Shown here one piece after another: positions 22,440-34,042 of a stretch of 64,000 nt of DNA; position 1 is the first letter of the stretch, and each line of letters begins with the position of its first letter. The translations under genes and the position numbers were made by a program. Origin of the DNA: Phascolarctos cinereus (taxonomy: Eukaryota; Chordata; Mammalia; Diprotodontia; Phascolarctidae). The stretch lies in NCBI RefSeq assembly GCF_002099425.1, contig NW_018343973.1, positions 8,430,501 through 8,494,500 on the forward strand, written 5' to 3'. Below the pieces are notes generated by a model. It worked only from the letters and a program-made list of their open reading frames with translations, searched no databases and was not told the DNA's origin.

Positions 22440-23500
22440 CTAAGTCCCCAACCATCACCAAAAAAAAAAAAGATAAAACTACTACAAACTGCACTAGGCT
22501 GAAGCATGATTAAAATGCCAGGGGGAAAAAAAATCCCATTTTTTTCTTAGCACAGGTCATCATATAGAGGACAAGGAAGTCTGAGAATACTAGAGATGGC
22601 ATATCTGGGGAAGACTGAGGAAAACTGTGGCTAGGGATGGTGTTAGAGAGAAAGCAGTAGTCTGCACTTCTGATTTCAGGACCAGAGCAGGATCTCGGTT
22701 CCAGCCTCCAGATCAATCTGAAGCCTGAATTGGGATAACCAGTGTCAGAATCCCAGACCAATGGGGAGCATGCAGTTTTGTCATTCTGGATGAGAAAAAA
22801 AAAAGTATACTCGGCTAATAATGGCTGAGCCCAGCAGTAGTCTACTAGTATTTTAAGTGGGGAAAGCTAGCAGGTATGTTGTTTACAATCAAAACCAGGT
22901 CAAGACATTACTGAGCTTATACCAGGTGGACAGCAGAACAATTTGTGCTGGATCAGACCATTTCAAGAGCATTGAAATATTTCAGACCCTTAGCCTGACA
23001 TTTCTTTGAAATCCTGGAATAGCACCATACTAAATGTCCCAAGAAAGCAGTAATAGGATCAGTACTGATCTTCTCTCCAAAAGTATATAGAACCCATCTC
23101 TAAGCCTAAGGTCAAGAAGTAGGCTGTAAGAATGAGCAAAAGAACAAACATAATCTCACCACAAAAAAATAAATGGTGATAGAGATGCTCACAATGAAAA
23201 CCTACATTGAAAGAATGACTCCAAAACTTTTACAAGCAGTTCCTCAGGGGAAAACAACAGCAGCAGCAGCAGCAGCAACAACAACAACAACAACAATAAC
23301 AATAACATAGCCTTGGCTACAAGTTGAACAAAACTTTCTTGAAGAGATTAAGATATATTTGGTTGTTTTAAGAAGTTAAAATGTTATTTTCATAAATGAG
23401 GGCACAAGAGAAAAACATAGAAAGGAAATGAGAGCTACAGAAGAAAAATAGGAAAGAGAATTATAACTTGACAAAAAAGGTACAAAATATTGTCCAAGCA
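22440..23500 (+). mobile_element. Probable old L1 5' leader and ORF1 start
   Basis: At about 23131 ATGAGCAAAAGAACAAACAT (MSKRTNIIS) resembles the L1 ORF1 start. Downstream A/G-rich sequence (GAGAGCTACAGAAGAAAAAT) fits the coiled-coil part, and the upstream higher-GC stretch 22600-23100 fits a leader. A CAG/CAA tract at 23257-23306 interrupts it. Weak but consistent with L1 3' sequence immediately downstream in the same orientation. Confidence 0.45.
23257..23306. repeat. CAG/CAA/ATAACA trinucleotide tract
   Basis: CAGCAGCAGCAGCAGCAG grading into (CAA)n and AATAACAATAACA. Not within an open frame. Confidence 0.9.
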
Positions 23501-23539
23501 TCAAACTCCATAATAATGAGACTAGATTAAAATGAATAT

Positions 23540-24120
23540 AATGATGACCAACTGATGTGTAAATTAAAGGAATACTATTATGCTTTGAGAAATTGTGAAG
23601 TGAAAATTTTAGAGAAACTTTGGAAGACTTACATGAATTGATGCGAATTGAAGTGAAAGGAACTGGTAGACAATTTATACTATATCATCAATATCATATT
23701 AATAAACCTTCTGAAAAACTTAAGAAATCTGATCAATACAGTGATAAATCAACACTGCTTCCAGGTGCCTACTAATGTAGAATACTGGCCACCTCTTGAA
23801 AGAGAGGTTATAGACCAGGGGTGTGGAACCTGCTGCCTCAAGGTCACATGTAGCCGTCTAGATGCTCAAATGTGGCCTTTTGACTGAATCCATACTTCAC
23901 AGAACAAATTCCCTCAATAAAAGAATCTGCGCCATAAAATTTGGACTCAGTCAAAAGGTCATATCAAGGACCTAGAGGGCCACATGTGGCCCTGAGGCCA
24001 CAGGTTCCCCACCCTTGTTATAGATTAATGTGCAGAAGGAAATACATGTCTTTGGATGTGACTAATTTCTTTTACTTGAGTATTTTGTTATAAAACGTGG
24101 ATCAACAGGTTTATAAGAGT
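23540..24120 (+). mobile_element. L1 3' UTR fragment interrupted by a hAT element
   Basis: AAAGGAATACTATTATGCTT, GAAACTTTGGAAGACTTACA, GAATTGATGCGAATTGAAGT and AGGAACTGGTAGACAATTTA follow the marsupial L1 3' UTR. It continues after the 202-bp insertion as ACATGTCTTTGGATGTGACT. The similar stretch at 31.5-31.7 kb belongs to another L1. Confidence 0.7.
23816..24017. mobile_element. hAT-type non-autonomous palindromic DNA transposon (MITE)
   Basis: 202 bp beginning CAGGGGTGTGGAACCTGCTG and ending CAGGTTCCCCACCCTTG. The two halves are inverted repeats over most of their length: GTGGCCTTTTGACTGAATCC near 23870 pairs with GGACTCAGTCAAAAGG near 23943, and GGCCACATGTGGCCCTGAGG near 23979 pairs with the start. 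The 8-bp flanking repeat TTATAGAC (23808-23815) and TTATAGAT (24018-24025) is diagnostic of the hAT superfamily together with CAGGGGTG ends. No transposase coding. It is nested in an L1 3' UTR, so it is younger than that L1. Confidence 0.9.
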
Positions 24121-25480
24121 TTTGTTATTCTTTATAATTTATTGAGGGAAAGAAGAATAGATGCTGAATAATTGAAAATAACAAAATTTAATTTGAAGAA
24201 ATGATAGCTTCTAGTAAATTTTAATGAGAGGTGAGTTAATGGGTAATAACAGATACAAAAGTTAAGAGCATCAATAAAACATTTTAAATGCTCCAAAAAT
24301 ACAGGGGACAAATATAGTAATATTGTTACAACAGTATTAAAATATTTCTCTCTATGTATGCATATGCATATAAACACATACACATATATACACAGAGAGA
24401 TATTCAAAAAATTGTGTATTTCATGAGTTCTCATATTCTTCTACCTATCTTGAAATGTTTACATTTGATAATTAACTTAGCCATTTAAAAAAAAAAGAAT
24501 AGGAATATTATGACTCAAAATCTAGAACACCCAAAGAAAATAAATTCTTTCTGTTAATACTGATAATTAAAAAAAATACAAAATCACAAAGCAATTAAAT
24601 TAGCCCAATTTTCATGAATAAAATGGGCTATCAAAAGGATGTTCAGAATATTCTTATGTACATATTTATGAAGCAGGAAGTTATTCATGAGAATGTTACC
24701 ATGGTGTTTTATTTCTTGAGACATATCTACTGAACTAAATGATCTTTAATGTATTTGTTTCAAATTTTTTTGCAGATGTACCCACTATGCTTCCTGATTA
24801 CATGTCCCTATTAGCTTAAAGATTTTTTTCTGCAACTGAGGTATACATGATAGAAGTCTGACTTGAGGCCCAAATTAACTTCCTCCCAAACTCAAATTGT
24901 ATAATTAAGTCTAAAGGGCTACTAAGAAGAATATTTCCTATGTTCTCTATACAGTTCAAACAACACATAAAAATGTTACTGGGGAAAAACAGTTCATTTA
25001 TATTGAAAGAGTATGTCTATGTCAGTGAGATCATGAATGATCTTAATTAGAATTAATAGATAAATTTTTAAAAAATTAAGATTAATGAAGCATGAAAAGT
25101 TTTGTTTTCTAATATAAATGAGGTCAACCCATACCTTCCTGAAAGTTAATCAAGCAGAACTGGGATAGATTGTGGACTGTTACATTTTGGCACACAATTT
25201 GTTAATGAGCAGTTTTGCTTTTCCTATTCAGATGTATTGAAAGACAAGACTTAAATACAGCACTTCATCTCCACCTACTCATTTGATTTTTGACTTGATT
25301 AATTTCACCTGACTTATTTTTAATCTTCTTTGGAAATATGGAGAACTGTTCAGTCTCTCAAATCAAATAACCCAATCAATTTTGCTTTCGTTGGGGCAGA
25401 GGACCATTACCCTTAGCTTTGTGAATTGTTTGATATGAGCCCCTTTGGAACAGGCTTTCACTGAAGGGGTTATATTCAGT
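24121..25480. other. Unassigned AT-rich DNA
   Basis: About 1.36 kb. It contains a short CATA/TATA tract near 24355-24400. No gene or repeat recognised. Confidence 0.4.
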
Positions 25481-25481
25481 T

Positions 25482-25630
25482 CAATTCCCCAAACACATTA
25501 TCAGTACCTACTAAGTCCAAGGAACTGTGCTATGTGATGGGAATACTAAAGCATAAACAAAGACCCTATCCTCAAGGAACATATATTCTACTGAGCACGA
25601 AAAGACAAATAAGTGCTTAGTAGATCTGAG
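25482..25630 (-). mobile_element. L2 3' end, minus strand
   Basis: Plus-strand reading: TTATCAGTACCTACTAAGTC, GAACTGTGCTATGTGATGGG, CCCTATCCTCAAGGAACATA. This is the reverse of the L2 3' terminus (stop-rich tail with CCTTGAGG, TAGCACAG and TAGTAGGTGC in sense). Confidence 0.65.
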
Positions 25631-25772
25631 TACTAGTAGTTGTCACATCAGTCATGTTCTAGTTGCATTATCTTTAGAAAACTATGACTCCATGAGCAAA
25701 AGTAGGGGTGAAATACCTGACTACCTCTCTCTTTATAGAGCTGTATGTTTGTGTATGTGTGCCTGTTTATGC

Positions 25773-25848
<76 letters not shown>
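25773..25848. repeat. Long (AT)n microsatellite
   Basis: About 75 bp of AT dinucleotides with one early interruption (ATATGTAT). It explains three overlapping Tyr-Ile-rich frames here, none of which is a gene. Confidence 0.97.
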
Positions 25849-25850
<2 letters not shown>

Positions 25851-26146
25851 TCATGCATAATTATTTTTTCTGTCTGCTGCCATATATATGGATATGTGTG
25901 TGTTTATGTGTGTATATAAGTTTGTTTCCCAAAAGCTTTGGCATTTTTCTTATCTGATATGAAATTATTGGATATCTGAACAGTGATCTCATTAAGGATG
26001 AATAGAGCTTGTAGAAATGACCTGACCCGCCCCTCTTTTATTCCAATGTGTAAATCTCTTTAAATTATTTACTCTAATGATCATACAAGGCTCAATGTTA
26101 TTGAGTGTTTCTCTTTGATATGAGATAGATAGACACTAAATAGACA

Positions 26147-26213
26147 TTAGATTGATAGATAGATAGATAGAGTGTGTGTGTCAGTGAGTGAGTGAGTGAG
26201 TGAGTGAGTGAGA
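26147..26213. repeat. Compound GATA / GT / GAGT microsatellite
   Basis: (GATA)n at about 26150-26170, a short (GT)n, then eight GAGT units at 26183-26212. Confidence 0.95.
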
Positions 26214-26744
26214 GGGCCTAGATTAAGGACTTTTGGGCTTAGCTCTGTGCTGTATATTATTCAGGTTATAACAATATTATTCTCATAACATATTTAACCT
26301 CCCGTGTTCCTTGTGCATGAAATGGTCACATTCCTGCTCTAAATATAAAGCAATATAATTGATAAAATATTGAAATGCTTCTCTCATCTTAGTCATTTGT
26401 TCCCTCATCATCTTCACTATCTTGTGTCTATATTCCAGATCCTGCTATCAGTGGAGCACAGCACAAAATTGCCTTGTATTTTTCATCTTCTATCTGGTGA
26501 GCCTGACCCAGACACTATAGTCCTGTTCCTCAACCATTTCTTACCATATGCCGATCTGTGCAACCTACACCTCCCTGCTTTCCAACCCAGTTCTGGGAGC
26601 TATAGTTAAATCAACACCAAAACTTCTGGGAGAAAAAATGCAACAATCAATTGCCCTGTGAGTGTACCTACCATTCTTGTGATTTACCAATCCGAAATGC
26701 CATTTCTTGGTCACCATGATTCTAGTATATTTATTTTCTTTGCC
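26214..26744. other. Unassigned DNA
   Basis: About 0.5 kb with a little higher C/T content. The 79-codon frame at 26370-26609 shows no known domain and is not called. Confidence 0.35.
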
Positions 26745-26985
26745 CATTAAAATGAAAATTCCGTGAAGGCAAAGATTTTCATGTCTTTTTTGTTTCTTTT
26801 TTGTGCCCCAAGAACTTTGTACAATGGCTAGCAGAAAGATTCCCAACCTGAAGGTAAGAAAAGCTTGTCAAGAGGCATGGGACATAGTTGGTAATTACCA
26901 ATAATATTGCTGTGCTTAGCAGAGTCCTTTGCACATAGTAGGAGCTGAATAAATGTTCATTCACTTGAATGACTGAACAATAACA
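26745..26985 (+). mobile_element. L2 3' end with internal interruption
   Basis: Sense tail pieces: ATTCCGTGAAGGCAAAGATT, TGCCCCAAGAACTTTG and, after about 80 unrelated bases, GTGCTTAGCAGAGTCCTTTG, CACATAGTAGGAGCTGAATA then AATGTTCATTCA. The interruption (about 26830-26912) is unidentified. Confidence 0.75.
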
Positions 26986-27154
26986 ACAACAAACATATAC
27001 ACAAAAGAGTTTATAATAGAAATGGGAAGGACACATGATTGACAAACTGGTAAAAATAATTGTGTATGCAATGTAACAACTTCAAAGAAGGTCATATACA
27101 TATACCTCTTATCTATAGTGCATTCAAACTGAACCCATAAAAGGAGAAGAAAGA

Positions 27155-27298
27155 GGGGCAGCTAGGTGGCTTAGTGGATAGAGCACCGGCCCTGAAGTCA
27201 GGAGGACCTGAGTTCAAATCTGGCCTCAGACCAAACACTTGACACTTACTAGCTGTGTGACCCTGGGCAAGTCACTTAAACCCAATTGCCTAAAAACA
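27155..27298 (+). mobile_element. Short marsupial tRNA-derived SINE
   Basis: GGGGCAGCTAGGTGGCTTAG, GAGCACCGGCCCTGAAGTCA, GGCCTCAGACCAAACACTTG, GTGACCCTGGGCAAGTCACT and CCCAATTGCC then an A-rich tail. Close to consensus by eye and one of the youngest-looking SINEs in the window. Flanks are both GA-rich (GGAGAAGAAAGA left, GAGAGAAGAGAA right), so a target duplication is likely but not cleanly defined. Confidence 0.92.
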
Positions 27299-27749
27299 AA
27301 AGAGAGAGAAGAGAAAAACATCACACAAGATAAAAGGCAGTGGAAGCAACTTCACAGGCTTGAGTTTCAGTATCTGGTTGTAGTTAAATCTTCCTGACTT
27401 TTCCATTCATGGAAGAGACAGTCTGAAAACACACTTCCCACTCCATAAAAAGCAAAAAAAAAAAAAAGAAGAAAGAAAGCTAAAAGAAATGTTAAGGGAA
27501 GGGAATGCAACTGTGTATGCATTGGGGAAGTCAAATCAGAAGATGTTAACAAAGGCAGAGGCAGGGAGAAGGGATGGAATTTACATGTGCAAGGGAAAGA
27601 AAGTGAACTAGAAACCTGGCGATAGATTTACTGACAAGTTTAGTATGACCAGAGATTTGGCTTGGACACCAAAGTCCCTACTTTAGGGAATATGAAGATG
27701 CTCAGCCTCAAGGATCTATGAAGGAGAAAAGGTACACACATTTAACAAC
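27299..27749. other. Unassigned, A/G-rich
   Basis: No gene recognised. Purine-rich; it may be the decayed upstream part of the following L1. Confidence 0.35.
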
Positions 27750-28359
27750 TAAGTCATGTAAACAAAATTAACAGCATTCACTTAAAAGAAGAATTGGATA
27801 AAAATAATCACTAAAGAAATAAATGAAATAAAAACACAAAGTGAACAAACATTAACAATAAGTAAGAACAAATTGAACAATCCTTTTGAGCAAATGAGAA
27901 AAACAGAATGAATATGAAAATAAAACCAACAATTTGCCTTGGACAAAAAAATCTAAAAATAAAGAAAAATAAATTCAACAAATATTGAAAATAATGAAAG
28001 AAAGAGATTTTACTAGGCGTAAGATGACGCTATAAAAGAAAGAGTTATAATACTGCTCAGAGAATGCATCTGCCTCAAGAAAAAGTAATGCCAACACAGT
28101 TAAATTAGGGTTACCTATTTTTTAGCATAATATGATACCTTAAAATAGACCACATGCTAGGGTAAAACAAAATTTTGAATAAATACAAATATGTAGGTAT
28201 AATAAACACATACTTTAAAGATAGTAATGCAGTAGCATAGCAATTAATGTAGGGTAATTAAAAAAAAGATACTAACCTAAGTGGATGTATAATAATGCAT
28301 CATACAAAGAACAATCAGTGCTCCCAATTACAAATCATAGAAACAATGAACATATATGC

Positions 28360-28768
28360 AAAACTGAATGGAAAAGGAAAGCTGAGTGCTGCAGAATTGA
28401 CATATTTGAATTGTGTTGCTGGAGAAGAATTTTGAGAATCCCTTGGACAGCAAGAAGATCAAAACAGTCGATACTTAAAGAAATTAATTCGGGCTCTTCA
28501 ATGAAAGTCAAATAGTAAAGCTGAAGCTTAAGTTCTTTGGCCACATAACAAGAAAGCAAAATTCACTGGAAAAGACCCTGATGTTAAGAAAGATCACAGG
28601 CAAAAGGTAAAGGGTATGGCACAAGATGAGATGGATTGATAGTAAAATGGAAATAATGAACATTAATTTAGACAGACTTTGAGAAATGGAGAATGGAGGG
28701 GTCTGGTGTGCTATGATTCATGGAGTCACAGGATTATACATGACTGAATGACAGGACAGCAACCACAA
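28360..28768 (+). mobile_element. BovB-like RTE LINE 3' end, nested in L1
   Basis: Encodes the ORF C-terminus typical of BovB/RTE: WRRILRIPWTARRSK, then FGHITRKQNSLEKTLMLRKI, then WIDSKMEIMNINLDRL and MIHGVTG. It ends in GACTGAATGACAGGACAGCA. The frame at 28285-28515 covers the first part, and the rest is shifted or stopped. Flanking L1 ORF2 sequence is continuous across the insertion, so the RTE jumped into L1. 5'-truncated, as usual for RTE. Confidence 0.9.
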
Positions 28769-28989
28769 CAATGACACAACTTACCAAAAGTTACTGTATT
28801 CAGAAAAAAGCAAACAAAAGAAGGGGAAACACTGTAAAAATATATTAAAATTTAGAATTAATTATGTTTCAATTCAATTTTTAAATATGTAGAAAATTAA
28901 CAAATTGACAAATCTACAAGAAGCATGAAAGAAGTCATGGAAATTAGAGAAACATGAAGATATGGAAATCAAATTCATATTGGAAATGA

Positions 28990-29110
28990 ACAACAAATGA
29001 ATTAACACGCATTTATTAAAAACCTGTTTTGCATTAAGCAGTGGGAATAGAAAGACAAAAACAAAACAAAAGTCACTGCCCTCAAGAATCTTTCATTCTA
29101 TCACAGAGTC
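28990..29110 (-). mobile_element. L2 3' end, minus strand
   Basis: ACACGCATTTATTAAAAACC, AAGCAGTGGGAATAGAAAGA and CACTGCCCTCAAGAATCTTT form the reversed L2 terminus. Confidence 0.65.
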
Positions 29111-29650
29111 AAAATTTACAATTGTAGCAAATACACTTACCTCACTCCCAGAGCAACACTGAATCTAGAATACCCATGAGGATTGATCTTTCTCTAATGC
29201 TGTCACGGCTGAACCCTTATTTTACTGAGTTTCCCTGACTTTTAATGAACATCATTTAATTCTCCATTTGAACTTAATAAATTAGCTATCAATTAGTATT
29301 TACAAAGGATATTCATTGCAAATAACAGCAAGATCAAGAGTCATAAATATTTTCCCCAAGACATGAGGATATGCTTCTTTATACCACTGGGTAGAACATG
29401 CATTCAGAAAATGCACTTCCTATGTAACTTTGGTGCTACCATATTCAATTCCAAATGAAGCATGGTCAATATGTGAGTGAATCTGTATCTTTGTTACTGT
29501 TGTATTGACAAGGCAGATTGCTCAGGACTTTCCTCCTTATCTTTTGGCATTTGGGATATTACTGGGACTATGGTAAGTGCACTTTTTTTTTTTAATTTTG
29601 GAGAGGACAGTAGCATTTAAATTGTGTGGTCAGAGGTCAGATTTCAATAT
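29111..29650. other. Unassigned block inside old L1
   Basis: About 0.54 kb with no L1, SINE or L2 wording, flanked by L1 ORF2 on both sides. Possibly an unidentified insertion that followed the L2 piece; no ends or duplication seen. Confidence 0.35.
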
Positions 29651-31870
29651 AACAAAATCTTAAAATGAATTCATTGAAAACTAACAAATTTGTTGAACTT
29701 GTAATTTGTCTGACAAAAAAGAAAAAGAAAGATAAAATTACCAAATAAATTTTATGTGAATTTACAGCAAAATGAAAGGAAATAAAAGAAATAACTAGAA
29801 CTTGTTAAATAAAGTTATACATTAGGAAGAGTGAAAATTTAAAGGAAATGATGAACAACTAAAAAAATAGAATATATTTTATTCAAACTATACTGGAAAT
29901 CTTCAGAAAATAAAGCATCTAATTTCAAAAAAAAGGAAAGGTAAAATAACATAAAGGTACTACTTACTGTATTTTTAAAAGAGTTTAGTTTATATATATT
30001 TGCAAGTGAATTTAATCACATATGTAAAAGTCAATTAGCATGTACTGAACTTTTTTTTTATAAATTGAGAAAAAACAACATGGTAAAATTCTTATGAGAT
30101 AAATACGTTCTTAGTAGGAAAACCAGTGAAAGGTGTATATGATAAAGAGATCAGTAGACCAATATCATTACTGCATATTTATGTTAATCAATTCCTAGCA
30201 AAAATGCTAGCCAAAAGTGTTATGTGTGTGTATTCAAATACTCACACACATTCATAATGATCAAATTTGATTTATGCCAGGGACATAAGGGTGATTATTA
30301 TTGTTATGTATGTTCTTAGGCAATATCAGGTAATCACTGGACTGAGTTAATCATACTAAACAAAATATAATAAAGCAACATGGTTGTATGAATAAATACG
30401 GAGAAAGCTTCAAACAAATTGCAGATCTTAAAGTGAGAATGAAGAGAGAGAATTTCCTGACCACAAAGTATATTATCAAGCAGGAATCATCAAAATAATT
30501 TTATCCTGAGAAAAAATGGAAAAAAAAATAGATCAGTTGCATAAACTAGGTGAGGAAGAATCAGAAAAAAAAAGTGAAACACAAAAATAAAGCTTGAAAG
30601 AGCCAAGAATGTAAGCTACTTCTGGTTAGAATTGTGTATTTCACAGGAACTACTTGAAAAATTAGAATGTCAATTGGCAGAAATAGATCAAGACTTACAT
30701 CATAACCTACATACTATAATGCCCTCAAAATAAATAAGTGATCTGAAAATAAATAATAACAACATTTAAAAGAAATAAGAGGGAATGAGATTACATTTCT
30801 TTCATACCTTTGATTAGGAGTAAAGTGTTTAACAAAATAAAAGATAGGGAAGAGAGAAGATCACAAAAAAAAAGGTAATTCTGACTATGTGGAATGGGGG
30901 GAGGATTTGCTGGAGCAAAATAAATGTTAAAAGGCTAATTTTTAATTTTGGCTGGGAGTGGAGGTGTGAAATTTTTGTCAAATTCATCTGATAAATGTCT
31001 CTTGTATACATAGAGCATAAAACAAATTTGGTTAACTAACAACCATTTTCCAATTAATAATTGGCTAAAAGATTTTTAATTATTTTTCTAAATAATTATA
31101 AACTATCAACAGATATATAAATAATTGCTCAAAATTACCAATTGTAATAGTAATACTGAATTTGTATTACTGCAACTGTTGTGAGATTTCATCTCATGTC
31201 CAGTATATCAACAAAGATGACACAAGGTTTACATAGCTACTCTGGAAGGGTTGCAGCAAAATGGGAAGACTAAAGTTCTATTAATGGAATTAATTTAACA
31301 ATTTTGGAAAGCAATTTATTATGGGTTGAAAACATTATTAAATTGCATGTTTTTTTTCATTTTTGACCCAGTGATCTGACTAGTAGACATATATTCCAAC
31401 AAGTCAAAAAAGTGCCAGAATAGATCAATTATAAAATATTGATGTAATTATGCTTTGTAGAAGCAAAGAACTAGAAACAAAATGATTATCCCTTGATGGA
31501 AGAATGGTAAAACAAATTGTGGTACATGAATTTAATGTGACACTGTTTTGCCTTTAGAAACAAAGAATATGAGTAATTAATGAAAATACTTGAATACTTG
31601 TACAAATTTATGCAGATTGAAGTGAACAGGGCTAGGAAAACAGTATGTACAATGTACCATAAAATATAAATGAAAATACAGATGCAAATGAAGCTTAATT
31701 CTCTGTAAGTATAAAGATCAATTTGGTCCACACAAAGACATGAGAAAATGTACTACCATCTTTTAGTTTTGGATTTAGGGTGATTATGGATTAAAAATAG
31801 TATTGGACGTGTTATATGTGTAATTTTTGCTTTTTTTTTCCTTTGTTAAAAGTTAATTTTATTGAAACAG

Positions 31871-32059
31871 AGTTGCAAGAGATTTATGTTGAAGAATTAC
31901 TATGATCTAAATAAAACTGCATAAATAAAACTGATGTACAAAGAGAAAAGGAAGCTGATATACAACATTATTAAAACCTTGTCTCATTTCAACTTCAAAA
32001 GGGTCTGATTCGTTGTTAAGCTCTTGAAGAAGATCACTCACCAAGGTCATTCCCATTTA
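31871..32059. other. Unassigned DNA
   Basis: Nothing recognised. Confidence 0.35.
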
Positions 32060-32200
32060 TGCAATGTGTTAATCAGTCAATAAGTATTTATTTAGGGCCT
32101 CCTAAGTGCTACTCCTCATATTGGGTACAGGGAATACAAAAAGAAACTAAAAGGGGACAAATTCACTGATCTCAAGGAAATTGCAGTCTGTGTGTGCATG
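32060..32200 (-). mobile_element. L2 3' end, minus strand
   Basis: AATAAGTATTTATTTAGGGC, GTGCTACTCCTCATATTGGG, TACAGGGAATACAAAAAG and CTGATCTCAAGGAAATTGCA. Reversed L2 terminus. Confidence 0.7.
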
Positions 32201-33640
32201 GTTGTGTGTATCCTGACAGCACACTGGAAATTCTGGGAATTGGACTAGGTTATATATTTGAAGGGGGCAAAAATGTTGTACTTGATGGGAACTAAGGATT
32301 CTAAAGAAAAAGAAAAAGTGGACTTCAGACAACCAGTGGGAGACAACCAGTGCAAAGGCATGGGGAGAAGAGATGGAATATTTTGTATAAAAAACAGTTT
32401 TAAGAACACCCCCCCCACCAAAAAAAAAAGACTAAACCATAAGATATGTGCAGAGGAATTAAATAAGAATAACAATGAGGATGGCAAGATGAGTTGCATA
32501 AAACTTTACACCTATAATGTTGTTTTCTTCTTGATAGAGTGAACTATGTTTTTTTGTCATCTTTTTTAAAGTTGTATTAAGGAGTGCTCATAAATGGCCA
32601 ACAGGGGGAAATGTGACTTCATTTCCATAATCTAAAGGCCAGATTTTTTTTTAAAGTTTCATAACTGGATTCTTTCACTCTTAATTCCCCTGCCACTCCA
32701 AGAATGAGCTGAGAGGTTCCATTTGGTAATAAACAAAGTTGTACTTTGCAACGAAGCAGAGTGAAGAGGTTGTGTTAATGAGAGCCTTAAGTATCCAAGG
32801 CAGAAATGCAGTATACCCAGCCCCATAAAATGTAATTGGTTGCCTTGCAGGAGGAACTCTCTTTAAAAGAAGAATTGAAACCTGAAGCATAATTAGAAGA
32901 GCCCTATGAGGGAATATTTTTTCCTTTTTCCATAAAATAATTTTCACATTGAATAAAATGATTCTTCCTCTCTCTCTCCACTCTGGCATATTAACATTCT
33001 CTGTTTTGTCAAGATTATAAAAAGATTATTGTTGAATTAGCTGCTCTAGAATAAAAGCTTCATTTGTCTTTTTTAAAGTGAAAGCTTGCTCAGGAAATTA
33101 TCATTTAGCATAATGGAATCTCGTTATCCATTTTTGCACCTCTAGAGAATTGAGACAAGGGTTTTTGTACCTCGGTAGAAATCAACCAAAACAAACAAGG
33201 GTCTAAATTTGTTTAACAGACATTTTCTGTAAGTGATAGATGTTCATACATTGTTATAAACAACAATATTTTAGTTACACACAAATGGTTCTGTTAACTG
33301 ATTCCAGTAAAAATGTGTTTATTACTTAGCACTTTTTAGTCATCTCATTGCCTAGACTAAAGCAAAATAATTTTCTGTTGATTCAGCAGAAAGGAGATTC
33401 CACAGATTTTCTTTGAAAAGCAGACTGATGTGCTGTTAGAATGGATATGAGTATTTATTGTCTACATATGCCATGACAGCTGTATCTTCTCATCAAAATA
33501 ATGCTATTGGCTCTAAGAATGTCTCTATTTTTTTTCAAACTATTGGCATGCATACAACTTTTGTCATTCCAACAAACTTTAAATAAACATAACCTTCTGC
33601 AAAAAAAATGATTGAATTAGAGGTACAAATTGGATGGAAG
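32201..33640. other. Long repeat-poor, single-copy-looking stretch
   Basis: About 1.4 kb without recognisable repeats apart from short homopolymers, and with no coding frame I would support. The part at 32560-33560 has less decayed-looking composition, with runs such as TTAGCATAATGGAATC and AATTAGCTGCTCTAGAATAA. It may be ordinary unique DNA or a conserved non-coding element; sequence alone cannot decide. Confidence 0.35.
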
Positions 33641-33644
33641 AGTC

Positions 33645-33645
<1 letters not shown>

Positions 33646-33684
<39 letters not shown>
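33646..33684. repeat. (TAA)n microsatellite
   Basis: About 13 ATA/TAA units. Confidence 0.97.
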
Positions 33685-33716
33685 TTATACATATATACAT
33701 ATACATCTACATACAT

Positions 33717-34042
33717 ACAGATAGATATATGTATATAGATATAGATATAGATAGATACAGATACAGATACAGATGTAGATGTAGATGTAGATATAGATAT
33801 AGACATAGACATAGACATAGACATAGACATAGATATAGATATAGATACAGATACAGAGATAGATATAGATATAGATGTAGATATAGATATAGATATAGAT
33901 ATAGATATAGATATAGATATAGATATAGACATAGACATAGACATAGACATAGACATAGACATAGACATAGACATAGACATAGATATAGATATAGATATAG
34001 ATATAGATATAGATATAGATATAGATATAGATATAGATATAG
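33717..34042. repeat. Hexanucleotide ATAGAT/ATAGAC array
   Basis: About 326 bp of near-perfect hexamers in blocks. Mixed ATAGAT, ATACAG and ATGTAG variants come first. Then ATAGAC x5 (33799-33828), ATAGAT and ATACAG variants, ATAGAC x9 (33925-33978) and ATAGAT x10 (33979-34041). The block order (T-type, C-type, T-type, C-type, T-type) suggests segmental duplication within the array. The long Ser-Ile, Tyr-Ile and Arg-Tyr frames across it exist only because most frames of the unit lack stops. Confidence 0.97.

Larger units (their letters stand above)
27750..31870 (+). mobile_element. Old long L1 (+), with RTE and other insertions
   Basis: Ordered sense ORF2 remnants. Endonuclease end near 28145-28250 reads DHMLG and DSNAVA. 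CAAATCATAGAAACAATGAA at 28333-28352 meets an RTE insert, and ORF2 resumes at about 28770 (ACACAACTTACCAAAAGTTA). RT remnants lie around 29800-29900 and 30120-30480. ORF2 3' sequence runs through 30520-31300, and 3' UTR at 31480-31710 (TTGATGGAAGAATGG, TTTATGCAGATTGAAGTGAA). The T-rich end is at about 31830. A block at 29110-29650 is not L1. Decay is heavy throughout. Confidence 0.75.

Noticed and set aside
25648-25957. Tyr-Ile-rich frames on both strands
   Set aside because: Created by the (AT)n tract; no sequence outside the tract looks coding.
33646-34042. CRISPR-like repeat-spacer array
   Set aside because: No unique spacers; contiguous microsatellite units in vertebrate DNA.
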